NCBI GenBank assembly: GCA_016793465.1
Contig: JAEUJW010000013.1
Location: forward strand, 1-64,000
Reading direction: 5' to 3'
Source of the DNA: Myxococcales bacterium
Lineage (GTDB): Bacteria > Myxococcota > Polyangia > Nannocystales > Nannocystaceae
Length of the DNA stretch: 64,000 bases
This document shows, piece after piece, positions 55,157 to 62,761 of this stretch (positions are counted from its first letter, which is position 1; every line of letters starts with the position of its first letter). Position numbers and translations under genes: made by a program. The notes beneath the pieces are model-generated. The model searched no databases. It had not been told where the DNA came from and worked only from the letters and a program-made list of their open reading frames with translations.

Positions 55157-55537
55157 GTGACGACCGAGCCGACCCCCGCGATCCGCGTGCTGATGATGCC
55201 GCGCGACACCAACGCCCACGGCACGATCTTCGGCGGGCACATCCTCAGCCTCATCGACCAGGCCGGGGCCGTCGCCGCGCACGCGACCGGCGCCCGCAAG
55301 GTCGTCACCGTGGCCATCCGCGAGGTGGTGTTCAAGCACCCGGTCCACGTCGGCGACATCGTCTCGTGCTACTGCACGATCGTGCGGACCGGCACCACCT
55401 CGCTGACCGTCGAGGTCCGGGTGATCGCCGAGGACCCGGTGAAGCGCCGCTGCGCCGAGGTCACCACGGCCGAGGTGGTGTACGTGCACATCGACGAGCA
55501 CGGGCGCCCGGTCGCCCTCACACAGGCCACCCCTTGA
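55157..55537 (+). CDS. YciA-type acyl-CoA thioesterase
   Basis: The 126-residue hotdog-fold protein contains MPRDTNAHGTIFGGHILSLI, the signature of YciA/BACH-type acyl-CoA thioesterases (Asn and Asp near the active site), and FKHPVHVGDIVSCYCTI. It hydrolyses acyl-CoAs and probably forms hexamers. The GTG at 55157 follows a GACACT box. It lies after the signalling cluster on the same strand but has its own promoter-like sequence, so it is likely a separate unit. Confidence 0.88.
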   Translation: MTTEPTPAIRVLMMPRDTNAHGTIFGGHILSLIDQAGAVAAHATGARKVVTVAIREVVFKHPVHVGDIVSCYCTIVRTGTTSLTVEVRVIAEDPVKRRCAEVTTAEVVYVHIDEHGRPVALTQATP

Positions 55538-55584
55538 CCCGGGCGCCCGGCGATCCTAGCGTGGCGGCCACCGGAGGAACCGCC

Positions 55585-55779
55585 ATGAAGACCCTCGTAC
55601 GCGCGCTCTGCTGCCTGTCTCTGCTGTGTGTCGGCTGCGCCGAGCAGCCCGGCAAGAAGAAAGAGGAGACCACCAAGACCGAGACCAAGACTGTCGACGG
55701 CAAGGTCGTCGAGACCAAGTCGGAGAAGTCGGTCGACGGCAAGGTCGTCGAGTCGAAGACCGAGGTGAAGGCGCCCTGA
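55585..55779 (+). CDS. Very small lipoprotein with duplicated VDGKVVE motif
   Basis: A 64-residue precursor with lipobox LLCVGC; the mature part is about 46 residues, Lys/Glu/Thr-rich. It contains TVDGKVVETKSEKSVDGKVV, a tandem duplication of VDGKVVE. GGAGGAA lies four to ten bases before the ATG at 55585, a strong ribosome-binding site. No partner can be named; small highly charged lipoproteins of this kind may act as envelope spacers. Confidence 0.7.
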   Translation: MKTLVRALCCLSLLCVGCAEQPGKKKEETTKTETKTVDGKVVETKSEKSVDGKVVESKTEVKAP

Positions 55780-55810
55780 GCCCGGTCGCCGCTCGGCCCG
55801 TGGATCCGCG

Positions 55811-56755
55811 ATGCGTCTGCCCCTGCGCCACCCGCCGCCCGGGGCCGACGCGCCGCTGCGCCGCTGCGCCCACCTCGAGGCGCTCGCCGAGGCCGCGCGC
55901 GGCCTGTGCCTGAGCCCCGCGGCCGCGCTGGTCGCCACGCCGACGTCGCGCGGCCGCATGGGCAACGCCCTGCAGTGGCACTTCGGGCTCGACCCGCACG
56001 ACAGCTCGGAGCAGCTCGACTGGGAGGACGCCGTCGAAATTAAACTGGTGTCCGTGTGGCTGCGCGGCGGGCGGGTCGCCTGCGACAAGCTGAAGGTCTG
56101 CGACCTGACCGCCGACCCGTGGCGCAAGCTCGGCAACGTGCTGTGGGTGTTCGCCGATCGCATGACGCGGACCGTCGTCGGCCACCGGTTCTGGCGCCTG
56201 GCCGGCGCCGATCGCCAGGAGCTCGCCGCGGCCTGGCACGCCGACCCGCACTTCGAACAGCCGGCGCTGTTCGTCGAGTCGCGCGAGCAGGACGGCGGCG
56301 GCAAGAAGGGCGCGAAGATCGCCGCGCCGGCCTACTACCTCAGCGCCGCGTGGATGGTCGCGCGCGTGGTGCCTGCCGAGCTGCCGGGCGTGTTCCCGTT
56401 CGACGCCCGCTGGTGGTCGACGGCCCGCGATCACGGGACCCGCCGCCGCGACCCGGCGCTCGCGCTGTGGCGCGGCGAGCCGTCGGTCCGCTGCCCGCGC
56501 TGCGGCGGCCCGCTGCTCGTCGACGTCGCCCGCGTCCGCGCCGAGCGCTGGGCCCCGGCCGTGCACGCCATGCCGATCGGCCCCGACTGCGGCCTGCGGG
56601 CGCACGCGGTGGTCGACGCGGGCGGCCTCGTGCTGGCCCCGGGCGAGCTCGGGCGCGAGGCGCTCGAGGTGGCGCTCGAGGGCAGGGGAGCGCCCGACCA
56701 GGTCGCGTGCCTGGCCGACGACGTGCTCGAGCCCGACGATCACGAGCACGCCTGA
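55811..56755 (+). CDS. MutH/Sau3AI-like nuclease with C-terminal zinc-ribbon-like region
   Basis: The 314-residue protein has a region (about 45-170) resembling MutH/Sau3AI: SRGRMGNALQWHFGL (compare the G-x-x-G-x-x-L-E helix), LDWEDAVEIK (D-x6-E-x-K, the PD-(D/E)xK catalytic core) and DPWRKLGNVLWVF. The Glu that MutH has in the first helix is Gln here, so activity may be altered. The C-terminal third has a CPRCGG knuckle and further Cys in a zinc-ribbon-like pattern. MutH nicks hemimethylated GATC during mismatch repair, while Sau3AI is a restriction enzyme. Neither mutS, mutL, dam nor another methylase gene is nearby. The match is by motif only. Confidence 0.6.
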   Translation: MRLPLRHPPPGADAPLRRCAHLEALAEAARGLCLSPAAALVATPTSRGRMGNALQWHFGLDPHDSSEQLDWEDAVEIKLVSVWLRGGRVACDKLKVCDLTADPWRKLGNVLWVFADRMTRTVVGHRFWRLAGADRQELAAAWHADPHFEQPALFVESREQDGGGKKGAKIAAPAYYLSAAWMVARVVPAELPGVFPFDARWWSTARDHGTRRRDPALALWRGEPSVRCPRCGGPLLVDVARVRAERWAPAVHAMPIGPDCGLRAHAVVDAGGLVLAPGELGREALEVALEGRGAPDQVACLADDVLEPDDHEHA

Positions 56756-56892
56756 GCGGGTGCGCATGTCCGTTCACGGGTCGCGCGGCGGGTCTGCGCC
56801 CGCGGGCCATGGCACGGATGCCATGGGCCTGGCTCACGATCCGAATGTCGGATCCGCGGCGCGGGCCCGTGTCGCTAAAACCAATAACGAGA

Positions 56893-56923
56893 ACCCAGGA
56901 TAGCTGACCAAGCCGTCCTGGGT
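56893..56923 (+). other. Perfect 8-bp stem-loop in the non-coding island
   Basis: ACCCAGGA (56893-56900) pairs with TCCTGGGT (56916-56923) across a 15-base loop, followed by a run of eight C. It could be part of a small RNA or a terminator-like element. Confidence 0.4.
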
Positions 56924-56994
56924 CCCCCCCCAGAGTAAGTTGCTGCTACAGCACCGACCAAGCGAAAGCGCGACCAGAAACCAGTTGCTCAGGT

Positions 56995-57128
56995 TAAGTC
57001 AGGGCAGGGAAAGCGAAGCCAAGCGCGGATAAATCAGGGACAAGCCAGGGAAGCCAGGGAATATGTCAGGGAGGAAGCCAGATAAGTCAGGGGCGAAGTC
57101 AAGCGAAGCCAGGGAAGCCAAGTCAGGT
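56995..57128 (+). repeat. Degenerate AAGYCAGGG repeats
   Basis: At least seven variants of AAGTCAGGG or AAGCCAGGG with short variable spacers, interleaved with CGAAGCCAAG-type words. There are no CRISPR-like unique spacers of constant length and no coding signal. Confidence 0.6.
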
Positions 57129-57324
57129 TCCGGCGTCGCTGCCGGATGGTCAGCGCATGTGCAGCTTCGACGCCAAAATGGCAAGTAGTTGAAATTCAAA
57201 GATGCCAGGCTGAACTGGGGCCGGAAGCGCGGCGGGGGTATGACGCGGATGTCGGGGTGGTCGGGTCTGGAGCCGGCGGGGGGTGTGACATCCATGTCGT
57301 GCCGCGTCCGGATGGCCGGCGTGG

Positions 57325-57330
57325 TACGAA
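57325..57330 (+). promoter_or_regulatory. Putative -10 box TACGAA before argC
   Basis: TACGAA ends seven bases before the ATG at 57338. Confidence 0.35.
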
Positions 57331-57337
57331 GCCGGCC

Positions 57338-58411
57338 ATGCAGGAGCGCGTGCGCGTCGCGATCATCGGCGGGACGGGCTACGGCGGGGCCGAGCTGATC
57401 CGCCTGCTCATCAACCATCCGGGGGCGCGGATCGTCCGGGTGACGAGCATCGACTCGGTGGGCGAGCCGCTCGAGGCGGTCCATCGCAACCTCCACAAGA
57501 CCGGGCTGGTGTTCGAGAACATCGAGCCAAGGGCCGCGGCCGAGGGCGTCGACGTGGTCTTCCTGGCCCTGCCGCACAAGGTCAGCGCGACGCTCGGCGA
57601 GACGCTGGCCGCCGTCGAGGCCCGCATCATCGACCTGTCCGGCGACTTTCGCCTGCGCGACGCGGCCGCCTACAAGACGTTCTACGGCGACACCCACCCG
57701 CACCCGCAGTTCCTGAGCGACGGCAGCTGGACGTACGGCCTGCCGGAGCTCAACAAGGCGGCGATCCGCGAGGCCCGGCGCGTGGCCTCGCCGGGCTGCT
57801 TCGCCACGACGATCGCGCTCGGGCTGCTGCCGCTGGCCGGCGCCGGGCTGCTGCGCGGGCCGGTGCACACGCTCGGCATCACCGGCTCGTCGGGCTCCGG
57901 CGCCTACGCGTCGATCGGCACCCACCACCCGCTGCGGGCCAACAACCTGAAGACGTACAAGGTGCTCAATCACCAGCACACGCCGGAGGTCGAGCAGACG
58001 CTGCGCGACGGCTGCGCGAAGGGAGGCCACGCGCCCGAATTCTCGCTGCAGTTCGTGCCGGTGTCGGCGCCGCTGGCCCGCGGCATCCTCGTCAACAGCT
58101 TCGTGCCGGTGCCGGCCGAGGTCGACGGCGCCAGGGTCGCGGCGCTGTTCGGCGAGTACTACCGCGACGCGCCGTTCGTGCGGGTGCTCGGGCACAAGGT
58201 CCAGGCCGAGGTCGTGGCCGTCAAGGGCAGCATGTACGTCGACCTGTCGTGGACGCTCGGCCCGGCGGTGAACGGCGAGCGCCAGCTGGTGGTGACCACC
58301 GCGCTCGACAACCTCGTCAAGGGCGGGGCGGGTCAGGCGGTGCAGTCGATGAACCTCATGTTCGGCCTGCCCGAGACGCAGGGCATCGACGCCCCGGGGC
58401 TGTGGCCGTGA
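57338..58411 (+). CDS. argC: N-acetyl-gamma-glutamyl-phosphate reductase
   Basis: ArgC reduces N-acetylglutamyl phosphate to the semialdehyde in arginine synthesis. The 357-residue protein has VAIIGGTGYGGAELIRLL (NAD(P) Rossmann motif), FLALPHKVS, IDLSGDFRL, YGLPEL, the active-site Cys in ASPGCFATT and GASGSG-like ITGSSGSGAY, plus HRHTPE-like NHQHTPEVEQ. The ATG at 57338 starts the conserved domain. The stop overlaps the argB GTG start (GTGA). Confidence 0.95.
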   Translation: MQERVRVAIIGGTGYGGAELIRLLINHPGARIVRVTSIDSVGEPLEAVHRNLHKTGLVFENIEPRAAAEGVDVVFLALPHKVSATLGETLAAVEARIIDLSGDFRLRDAAAYKTFYGDTHPHPQFLSDGSWTYGLPELNKAAIREARRVASPGCFATTIALGLLPLAGAGLLRGPVHTLGITGSSGSGAYASIGTHHPLRANNLKTYKVLNHQHTPEVEQTLRDGCAKGGHAPEFSLQFVPVSAPLARGILVNSFVPVPAEVDGARVAALFGEYYRDAPFVRVLGHKVQAEVVAVKGSMYVDLSWTLGPAVNGERQLVVTTALDNLVKGGAGQAVQSMNLMFGLPETQGIDAPGLWP

Positions 58412-59232
58412 GCGCCGGCAAGTCGGCGGTGTTGAAGTTCGGCGGCGAGGTCGTGGCCGACCGCGCCGCGCTCGCGGGCGTGCTGCGCGACGCGGCGGCG
58501 CTGGTCGCCGCGGGCTGGCGCCTGCTGCTGTGCCACGGCGGCGGGCCGCAGGCCAACGCGCTGCAGGAGCGGCTCGGGCTGGTCCCGCACAAGGTCGCCG
58601 GTCGCCGCGTGACCGACGAGCCGACCCTGCAGGTCATGAAGTTCGTGCTGGCCGGCGAGCTCTCGGTCGACGTGGTGGCCGCCGGCGCGGCCGCGGGCTT
58701 GCGCGCGGTCGGCGTGTCGGGCGTGAGCGACGGCCTGGTGACCGCGAGGCGGCGCCCGCCGGTGGTCGTGCCGACGGCCGGCCCGGACCCGGTCGACTTC
58801 GGGCTCGTCGGCGACGTCGTCGAGATCCGCAGCGAGCTCGTGCAGCACCTGTGGGCCGGCGGTTACACGCCGGTCGTCAACACCCTCGGCATCGACCCCG
58901 CGAGCGGCCAGGTCTTCAACATCAACGCCGACACGGTGGCCTCGGCGATCGCGGCGGCGCTCAAGGTCGACCACCTGTTCCTCATGACCGGCGTGCCCGG
59001 CGTGCTGCGCGACAAGGACGACCCGACCACGCGCATCCCGCGGCTCACCGCCGAGGAGGCGCGCGCGGCCGTCGCCGCCGGGGTGATCGTCGGCGGCATG
59101 ATCCCGAAGGTCGAGGAGGCGCTCGCCAACCTCGAGCTCGGCATCGGCGCGGTCCACATCCTCGGCGCCCAGCCGGGCGTGCTGCAGGCCGAGGCCGAGG
59201 CGCCCGGCAGCCGCGGCACCGTGCTCGTGTAG
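58408..59232 (+). CDS. argB: Acetylglutamate kinase
   Basis: ArgB phosphorylates N-acetylglutamate, the committed step before ArgC. The 274-residue protein has VLKFGGEVVAD (nucleotide-binding Lys-Phe-Gly-Gly), LLCHGGGPQANALQERLGL (substrate-binding), GLVGDVVEI, NTLGID, INADTVASAIAAAL, LMTGVPGVL and GGMIPKVEEAL. The N terminus is short, as in the arginine-insensitive enzymes lacking the N-terminal helix. The GTG start overlaps the argC stop by four bases (GTGA). Confidence 0.95.
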   Translation: MSAGKSAVLKFGGEVVADRAALAGVLRDAAALVAAGWRLLLCHGGGPQANALQERLGLVPHKVAGRRVTDEPTLQVMKFVLAGELSVDVVAAGAAAGLRAVGVSGVSDGLVTARRRPPVVVPTAGPDPVDFGLVGDVVEIRSELVQHLWAGGYTPVVNTLGIDPASGQVFNINADTVASAIAAALKVDHLFLMTGVPGVLRDKDDPTTRIPRLTAEEARAAVAAGVIVGGMIPKVEEALANLELGIGAVHILGAQPGVLQAEAEAPGSRGTVLV

Positions 59233-59247
59233 CCGGCGGCGAGCCGG

Positions 59248-59253
59248 TACACT
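59248..59253 (+). promoter_or_regulatory. Putative -10 box TACACT before M20 peptidase gene
   Basis: TACACT ends seven bases before the ATG at 59261, in the 28-base gap after argB. It is the same hexamer and distance as at 26186-26226. Confidence 0.45.
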
Positions 59254-59260
59254 CGCGGGC

Positions 59261-60481
59261 ATGACACACTCCGGACTCGGGGCCGCGCTCGCGCGGGCGG
59301 TGGACGATCGGTTCGAGGCGGCGCAGGTGCCGTGGCTGCAGCGCGTGGTCGATCAGCCGAGCCACACCGCGGCGAAGGCCGACGTCGAGGCCGCGGCGGC
59401 GATCGTCGACGAGCTGGCCGCGTCGCTCGGGCTGACGTGCGAGCGCGTTGCCGACGAGACCGGCAAGTTCGCGGATCATCGCGTCTACGCCACGCCGGCG
59501 ACCGGAGCGGACGACCGGGCGATCGCGCTGGTCGGGCACATCGACACCGTGTTCCCGCGCAAGCTCGGGTTCCTCGCGTTCAGCCGCGACGACGACGCCA
59601 TCCGCGGGCCGGGCGTGCTCGACATGAAGTCGGGCATCAGCGAGGTGCTGTTCGCCCTCGACGCGCTGCGGCGGGCCGCGCCCGAGGTGTATGCATCCTT
59701 GAAGGCGCGGGTGATCATCGTCAGCGACGAGGAGGTCGGCTCGCCGAGCTCGCACGCGCTGTACGAGCGCCTGGCGCCGCGCACGACCGCGGGGCTGGTG
59801 TTCGAGTCGGGGCGCAAGCAGGACCGCATCGTCACCGCGCGCAAGGGAGGCGGGGTCTACACGATCACGGCGCACGGCAAGGCGGCGCACGCGGGCGTCA
59901 ACCACGCGGCGGGGGTCAACGCGATCCACGCGCTCGCGCTGATCGTCGCGCGCATCGAGGGCATGACCGACTACGGCCGCGGGGTCACGCTCAACGTCGG
60001 TCTGTTCGAGGGCGGCACCGCCAAGAACACGGTGCCCGAGCGCGCGAGCATCCAGGTCGACGCCCGCTACCAGACCATGGCCGACGCCGAGCGCGTGACC
60101 GCGGCGCTGTTCGCCCTCGCCGACGATCCGTTCGCCGGCATCGACGCGGCGCCCGAGCGCCTGCGCGGCGTGCGGGTCGAGGTCTCCGGCGGACTGACGC
60201 GCCCGCCGATGGAGCCGCTGCCCGCGACCGCCGCGCTGCGCCTCGCCTACGAGCCCTACGCCGCGGCCCAGGGCCTGCAGGTCGGCGAGGCGCCGCTGCA
60301 GGGCGGGGGCTCCGACGCCAACCTGCTGGTCGCGCTCGGGGTGCCGTGCATCGACGGGCTCGGGCCGTTCGGCGAGTTCTTCCACGAGGTCCACGAGTGG
60401 AGCAGCCTGAGCTCGCTGCGCCGCCGCACCGCCGCGCTGGCGTGGTTCCTCGCCGAGCAGTCGGCGAGGGAGTGGGCGTAG
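59261..60481 (+). CDS. M20-family metallopeptidase, ArgE/carboxypeptidase-like
   Basis: The 406-residue zinc hydrolase has LVGHIDTVFP (first metal His and Asp), RGPGVLDMKSGI (bridging Asp), VSDEEVGSPSS (catalytic Glu pair), a dimerisation domain with KAAHAGVNHAAGVNA, and the last ligand His in FGEFFHEVHEWSS. The sequence resembles glutamate carboxypeptidase/ArgE relatives. Placed directly after argC-argB, it may deacetylate N-acetylornithine or a related acetylated intermediate, although a general peptidase role cannot be excluded. A TACACT box gives it a possible own promoter. Confidence 0.85.
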   Translation: MTHSGLGAALARAVDDRFEAAQVPWLQRVVDQPSHTAAKADVEAAAAIVDELAASLGLTCERVADETGKFADHRVYATPATGADDRAIALVGHIDTVFPRKLGFLAFSRDDDAIRGPGVLDMKSGISEVLFALDALRRAAPEVYASLKARVIIVSDEEVGSPSSHALYERLAPRTTAGLVFESGRKQDRIVTARKGGGVYTITAHGKAAHAGVNHAAGVNAIHALALIVARIEGMTDYGRGVTLNVGLFEGGTAKNTVPERASIQVDARYQTMADAERVTAALFALADDPFAGIDAAPERLRGVRVEVSGGLTRPPMEPLPATAALRLAYEPYAAAQGLQVGEAPLQGGGSDANLLVALGVPCIDGLGPFGEFFHEVHEWSSLSSLRRRTAALAWFLAEQSAREWA

Positions 60482-60641
60482 TGGCGCGCGGGGCCCGAAT
60501 TCAGGCGTTGCGGCCGCGATCGGCGGCCCCGGCGAACGCCGTTGGCGGGCCCTCGGCGGTCCGGAACCGGGTTTCGCGGGCTTTTGCGCGGGCCTCGGCT
60601 TGCGACCGGGCGCGGACCGTGCGAAAACACTCTGACCCTCG

Positions 60642-61934
60642 ATGAGCGACGGCGACGTTCTAGGGGTGCTCACCATCCTGCTGTGTCTCGTCGGCAGCTT
60701 CTTCTTTTCAGGCTCCGAGACGGCGATCACCAGCTTCGACGCCCACCGGGCCCAGCGCCTCGTCGAGGAGGGCGGGCGCGACGGCCGGGTGATCGGGTTT
60801 TGGGTCAAGCAGCCGGTGCGGGTGCTGTCGACGATCCTGATCGGCAACAACCTGGTCAACACGCTGATGGGCGCGGTGGTCACGGCGCTGGCCATCCGGC
60901 ACCTCGAGGGCACGCCGTGGGGCGAGTGGGCCGTCGGCGTCGCCGTGTTCATGACCACCGCGCTGCTGCTGATCCTCGGCGAGATCACGCCGAAGGCGCT
61001 CGGCAAGCTCTACTCGGACAAGGTCACCGTGCCGGCGCTGTGGCTGCTGCGGATCCTCAGCCGGGTGATGGCCCCGCTGCTGTGGGTCACCACCGGCCTC
61101 ACCGACCGCATGATCAAGCGCGCGACCGAGGACGCGCCGTCGGGGAGCTTCGCGCGGGTCATCACGTCGGACGACATCAGCTACATGGTCAAGGTCGGCC
61201 ACCGCGACGGGTCGATCCCGGCGCACCAGGCCGCGCTGCTGGCCCACATCGTGCGCTTCGAGGAGAAGATCGCGCGCGACATCATGATCCCCGAGAACCG
61301 CGTGACCGCGGTCAACGTCGAGTGGGACGTCCGCCAGGTCCGCGAGCTGGCCATGCGCACCGGCCACAGCCGCCTCCCGGTCTACGAGGGCACGCTGATC
61401 AAGAACGTCAAGGGCGTGCTGCACATCAAGCAGCTGGTCGGCATGGCCGACAACGATCGGGTGACGCGCGCGCTGCGTCCGCCGGTGTTCATCAGCGAGA
61501 CCATGCGGCTCCCCGATCTGCTGCAGCGCTTCAAGGACCAGCGGGTCCACCTCGCGGTCGTCGTCGACGACGCCGGCGACACCGTCGGCGTCGTCAGCCT
61601 CGAGGACGTGCTCGAGCAGATCGTCGGCCAGATCTTCGACGAGACCGACCGCGCGCCCACGGCGGCGGCCGTCGAGGCCGACGGCGCCCACGTGCTCGAC
61701 GGCCAGGACAGCCTGACGCGCGTCGAGGAGCTGCTCGGCGTCGACATCCCGGAGGTCGAGAACCTGATCAGCATCGGCGACCTGCTCACCCACCTCGCGG
61801 GCCAGATCCCGATCGCCGGCTCGATCTTCGTGTGGGAGAACCTGCGGTTCCGCGTGCTCGAGGCCGACGCGCGCCACGTCATCCGCGTGCGCGTCGATCG
61901 CCCGACCGGCGAGGATCAGAGCGGCGACGACTGA
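60642..61934 (+). CDS. CNNM/CorC-family transporter-like protein (CBS pair)
   Basis: The 430-residue protein has an N-terminal DUF21/CNNM membrane domain (about 5-185; SFFFSGSETAITSFDAHRA, ILGEITPKALGK), then a CBS-domain pair (about 210-330; DIMIPENRVTAVNVEWDVRQ, HSRLPVYEG, HLAVVVDDAGDTVGVVSLEDVLEQIVG), and a C-terminal CorC/HlyC domain (from about 345). This family includes magnesium/cobalt efflux and hemolysin-C-like proteins. The ATG at 60642 follows 160 gene-free bases containing a small GGCCGC hairpin and an AACACT box. Its role in ion transport is a family inference. Confidence 0.88.
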   Translation: MSDGDVLGVLTILLCLVGSFFFSGSETAITSFDAHRAQRLVEEGGRDGRVIGFWVKQPVRVLSTILIGNNLVNTLMGAVVTALAIRHLEGTPWGEWAVGVAVFMTTALLLILGEITPKALGKLYSDKVTVPALWLLRILSRVMAPLLWVTTGLTDRMIKRATEDAPSGSFARVITSDDISYMVKVGHRDGSIPAHQAALLAHIVRFEEKIARDIMIPENRVTAVNVEWDVRQVRELAMRTGHSRLPVYEGTLIKNVKGVLHIKQLVGMADNDRVTRALRPPVFISETMRLPDLLQRFKDQRVHLAVVVDDAGDTVGVVSLEDVLEQIVGQIFDETDRAPTAAAVEADGAHVLDGQDSLTRVEELLGVDIPEVENLISIGDLLTHLAGQIPIAGSIFVWENLRFRVLEADARHVIRVRVDRPTGEDQSGDD

Positions 61935-61942
61935 GGCCCGCC

Positions 61943-62761
61943 TCAGGGCATGGGCTGCTCGACGAGCTCGACGCGGATGTCGCCGAGGCCGGCGTCGAGC
62001 CAGATCTTGACGTTGCCCGAGCCGAGCGTGCGCTCGAACGAGCCGCTGCGTACGGTCGAGACGGTGCGGGTCTGCACGCGGATGTCGCGGCCGCGCAGCC
62101 GCAGGTCGAGGTTCTGGTCGGAGCGCAGCACGAGGTCGATGCTGCCGCGGGCGCTGACGACCACGTCGTTGCCGCCGGCGCCGTCCTGGACGACCCTGGC
62201 GCCGCCGTTGCCCGTCGTGGCGTCGATGTTGCCGGCGGAGCGGATGTCGAGGAAGCCGGCGCCGGTGCGCGCGCCGACGCCGTCGCGGCCGCCGTCGATG
62301 GTGATGTGGCCGGCGCCGACGTCGACGAGCAGGTTGCCGTCGACGCCGACCACGTCGACGTCGCCGAGGTCGGTGACGAGCTCGAGGTCGCGGTCGGGCG
62401 GGAGGCGGATCTCGTCGGCCTCGAAGTCGACCTGGCCGCGCAGGTCGAGCGGGATGTCGGCGCGCAGCTCGGCGAACTGGCCGTCCTCCGCCCACACGAG
62501 GTCGGGCTCGGCCGCGTTGTCGCGGGCGGTCTGCGAGCTGCCGCCGACCGAGCGCCAGGTGCCCTCGAGCTCGAGGCCCGGGGCCATCGGGTCGCCGACG
62601 ACGGTGAGCGGGCTGGCGCCGAGGTCGATGCGCACCGAGTCGACGCCGGCGAGCGGGTAAGTGGCGGTGACGCTGGCCTCGCCGCGGTAGCCGAACACGC
62701 AGGCGGCGAGCGCGAGCACAGGCGCGAGGGAGCGGGCGAGCAGGCGGGTGGGGGTGCGCAT
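61943..62761 (-). CDS. Lipoprotein with DUF4097-like repetitive beta domain
   Basis: The 272-residue precursor has lipobox LALAAC (about residue 21). From residue 35 the protein is a repetitive set of short beta strands (LVTDLGDVDVVGVDGNLLVD, ITIDGGRDGVGARTGAGFLD, IRSAGNIDATTGNGG), resembling DUF4097/head-GIN-type proteins that form a parallel beta structure. A role in adhesion or envelope organisation is possible but not shown. The ATG overlaps the stop of the upstream gene on this strand (ATGA). It is convergent with the CorC-like gene (eight-base gap). Confidence 0.72.
   Translation of the reverse strand: MRTPTRLLARSLAPVLALAACVFGYRGEASVTATYPLAGVDSVRIDLGASPLTVVGDPMAPGLELEGTWRSVGGSSQTARDNAAEPDLVWAEDGQFAELRADIPLDLRGQVDFEADEIRLPPDRDLELVTDLGDVDVVGVDGNLLVDVGAGHITIDGGRDGVGARTGAGFLDIRSAGNIDATTGNGGARVVQDGAGGNDVVVSARGSIDLVLRSDQNLDLRLRGRDIRVQTRTVSTVRSGSFERTLGSGNVKIWLDAGLGDIRVELVEQPMP

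Larger units (their letters stand above)
56756..57337 (+). other. 582-bp non-coding island
   Basis: This is the longest gene-free stretch. It is less GC-rich than its surroundings, has no plausible codon pattern on either strand, and holds a stem-loop (56893-56923), a run of C, and a degenerate purine-rich repeat array (56995-57128). The right end (after about 57200) returns to normal composition and leads into argC. Confidence 0.7.

Noticed and set aside
56995..57128. Repeat array considered as CRISPR
   Set aside because: Repeat words are short and variable, spacers have no fixed length, and no cas genes are present.
59261..60481. Firm assignment as argE
   Set aside because: Motifs fit the whole M20 family. 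The position next to argCB is suggestive but not sufficient to fix the substrate.
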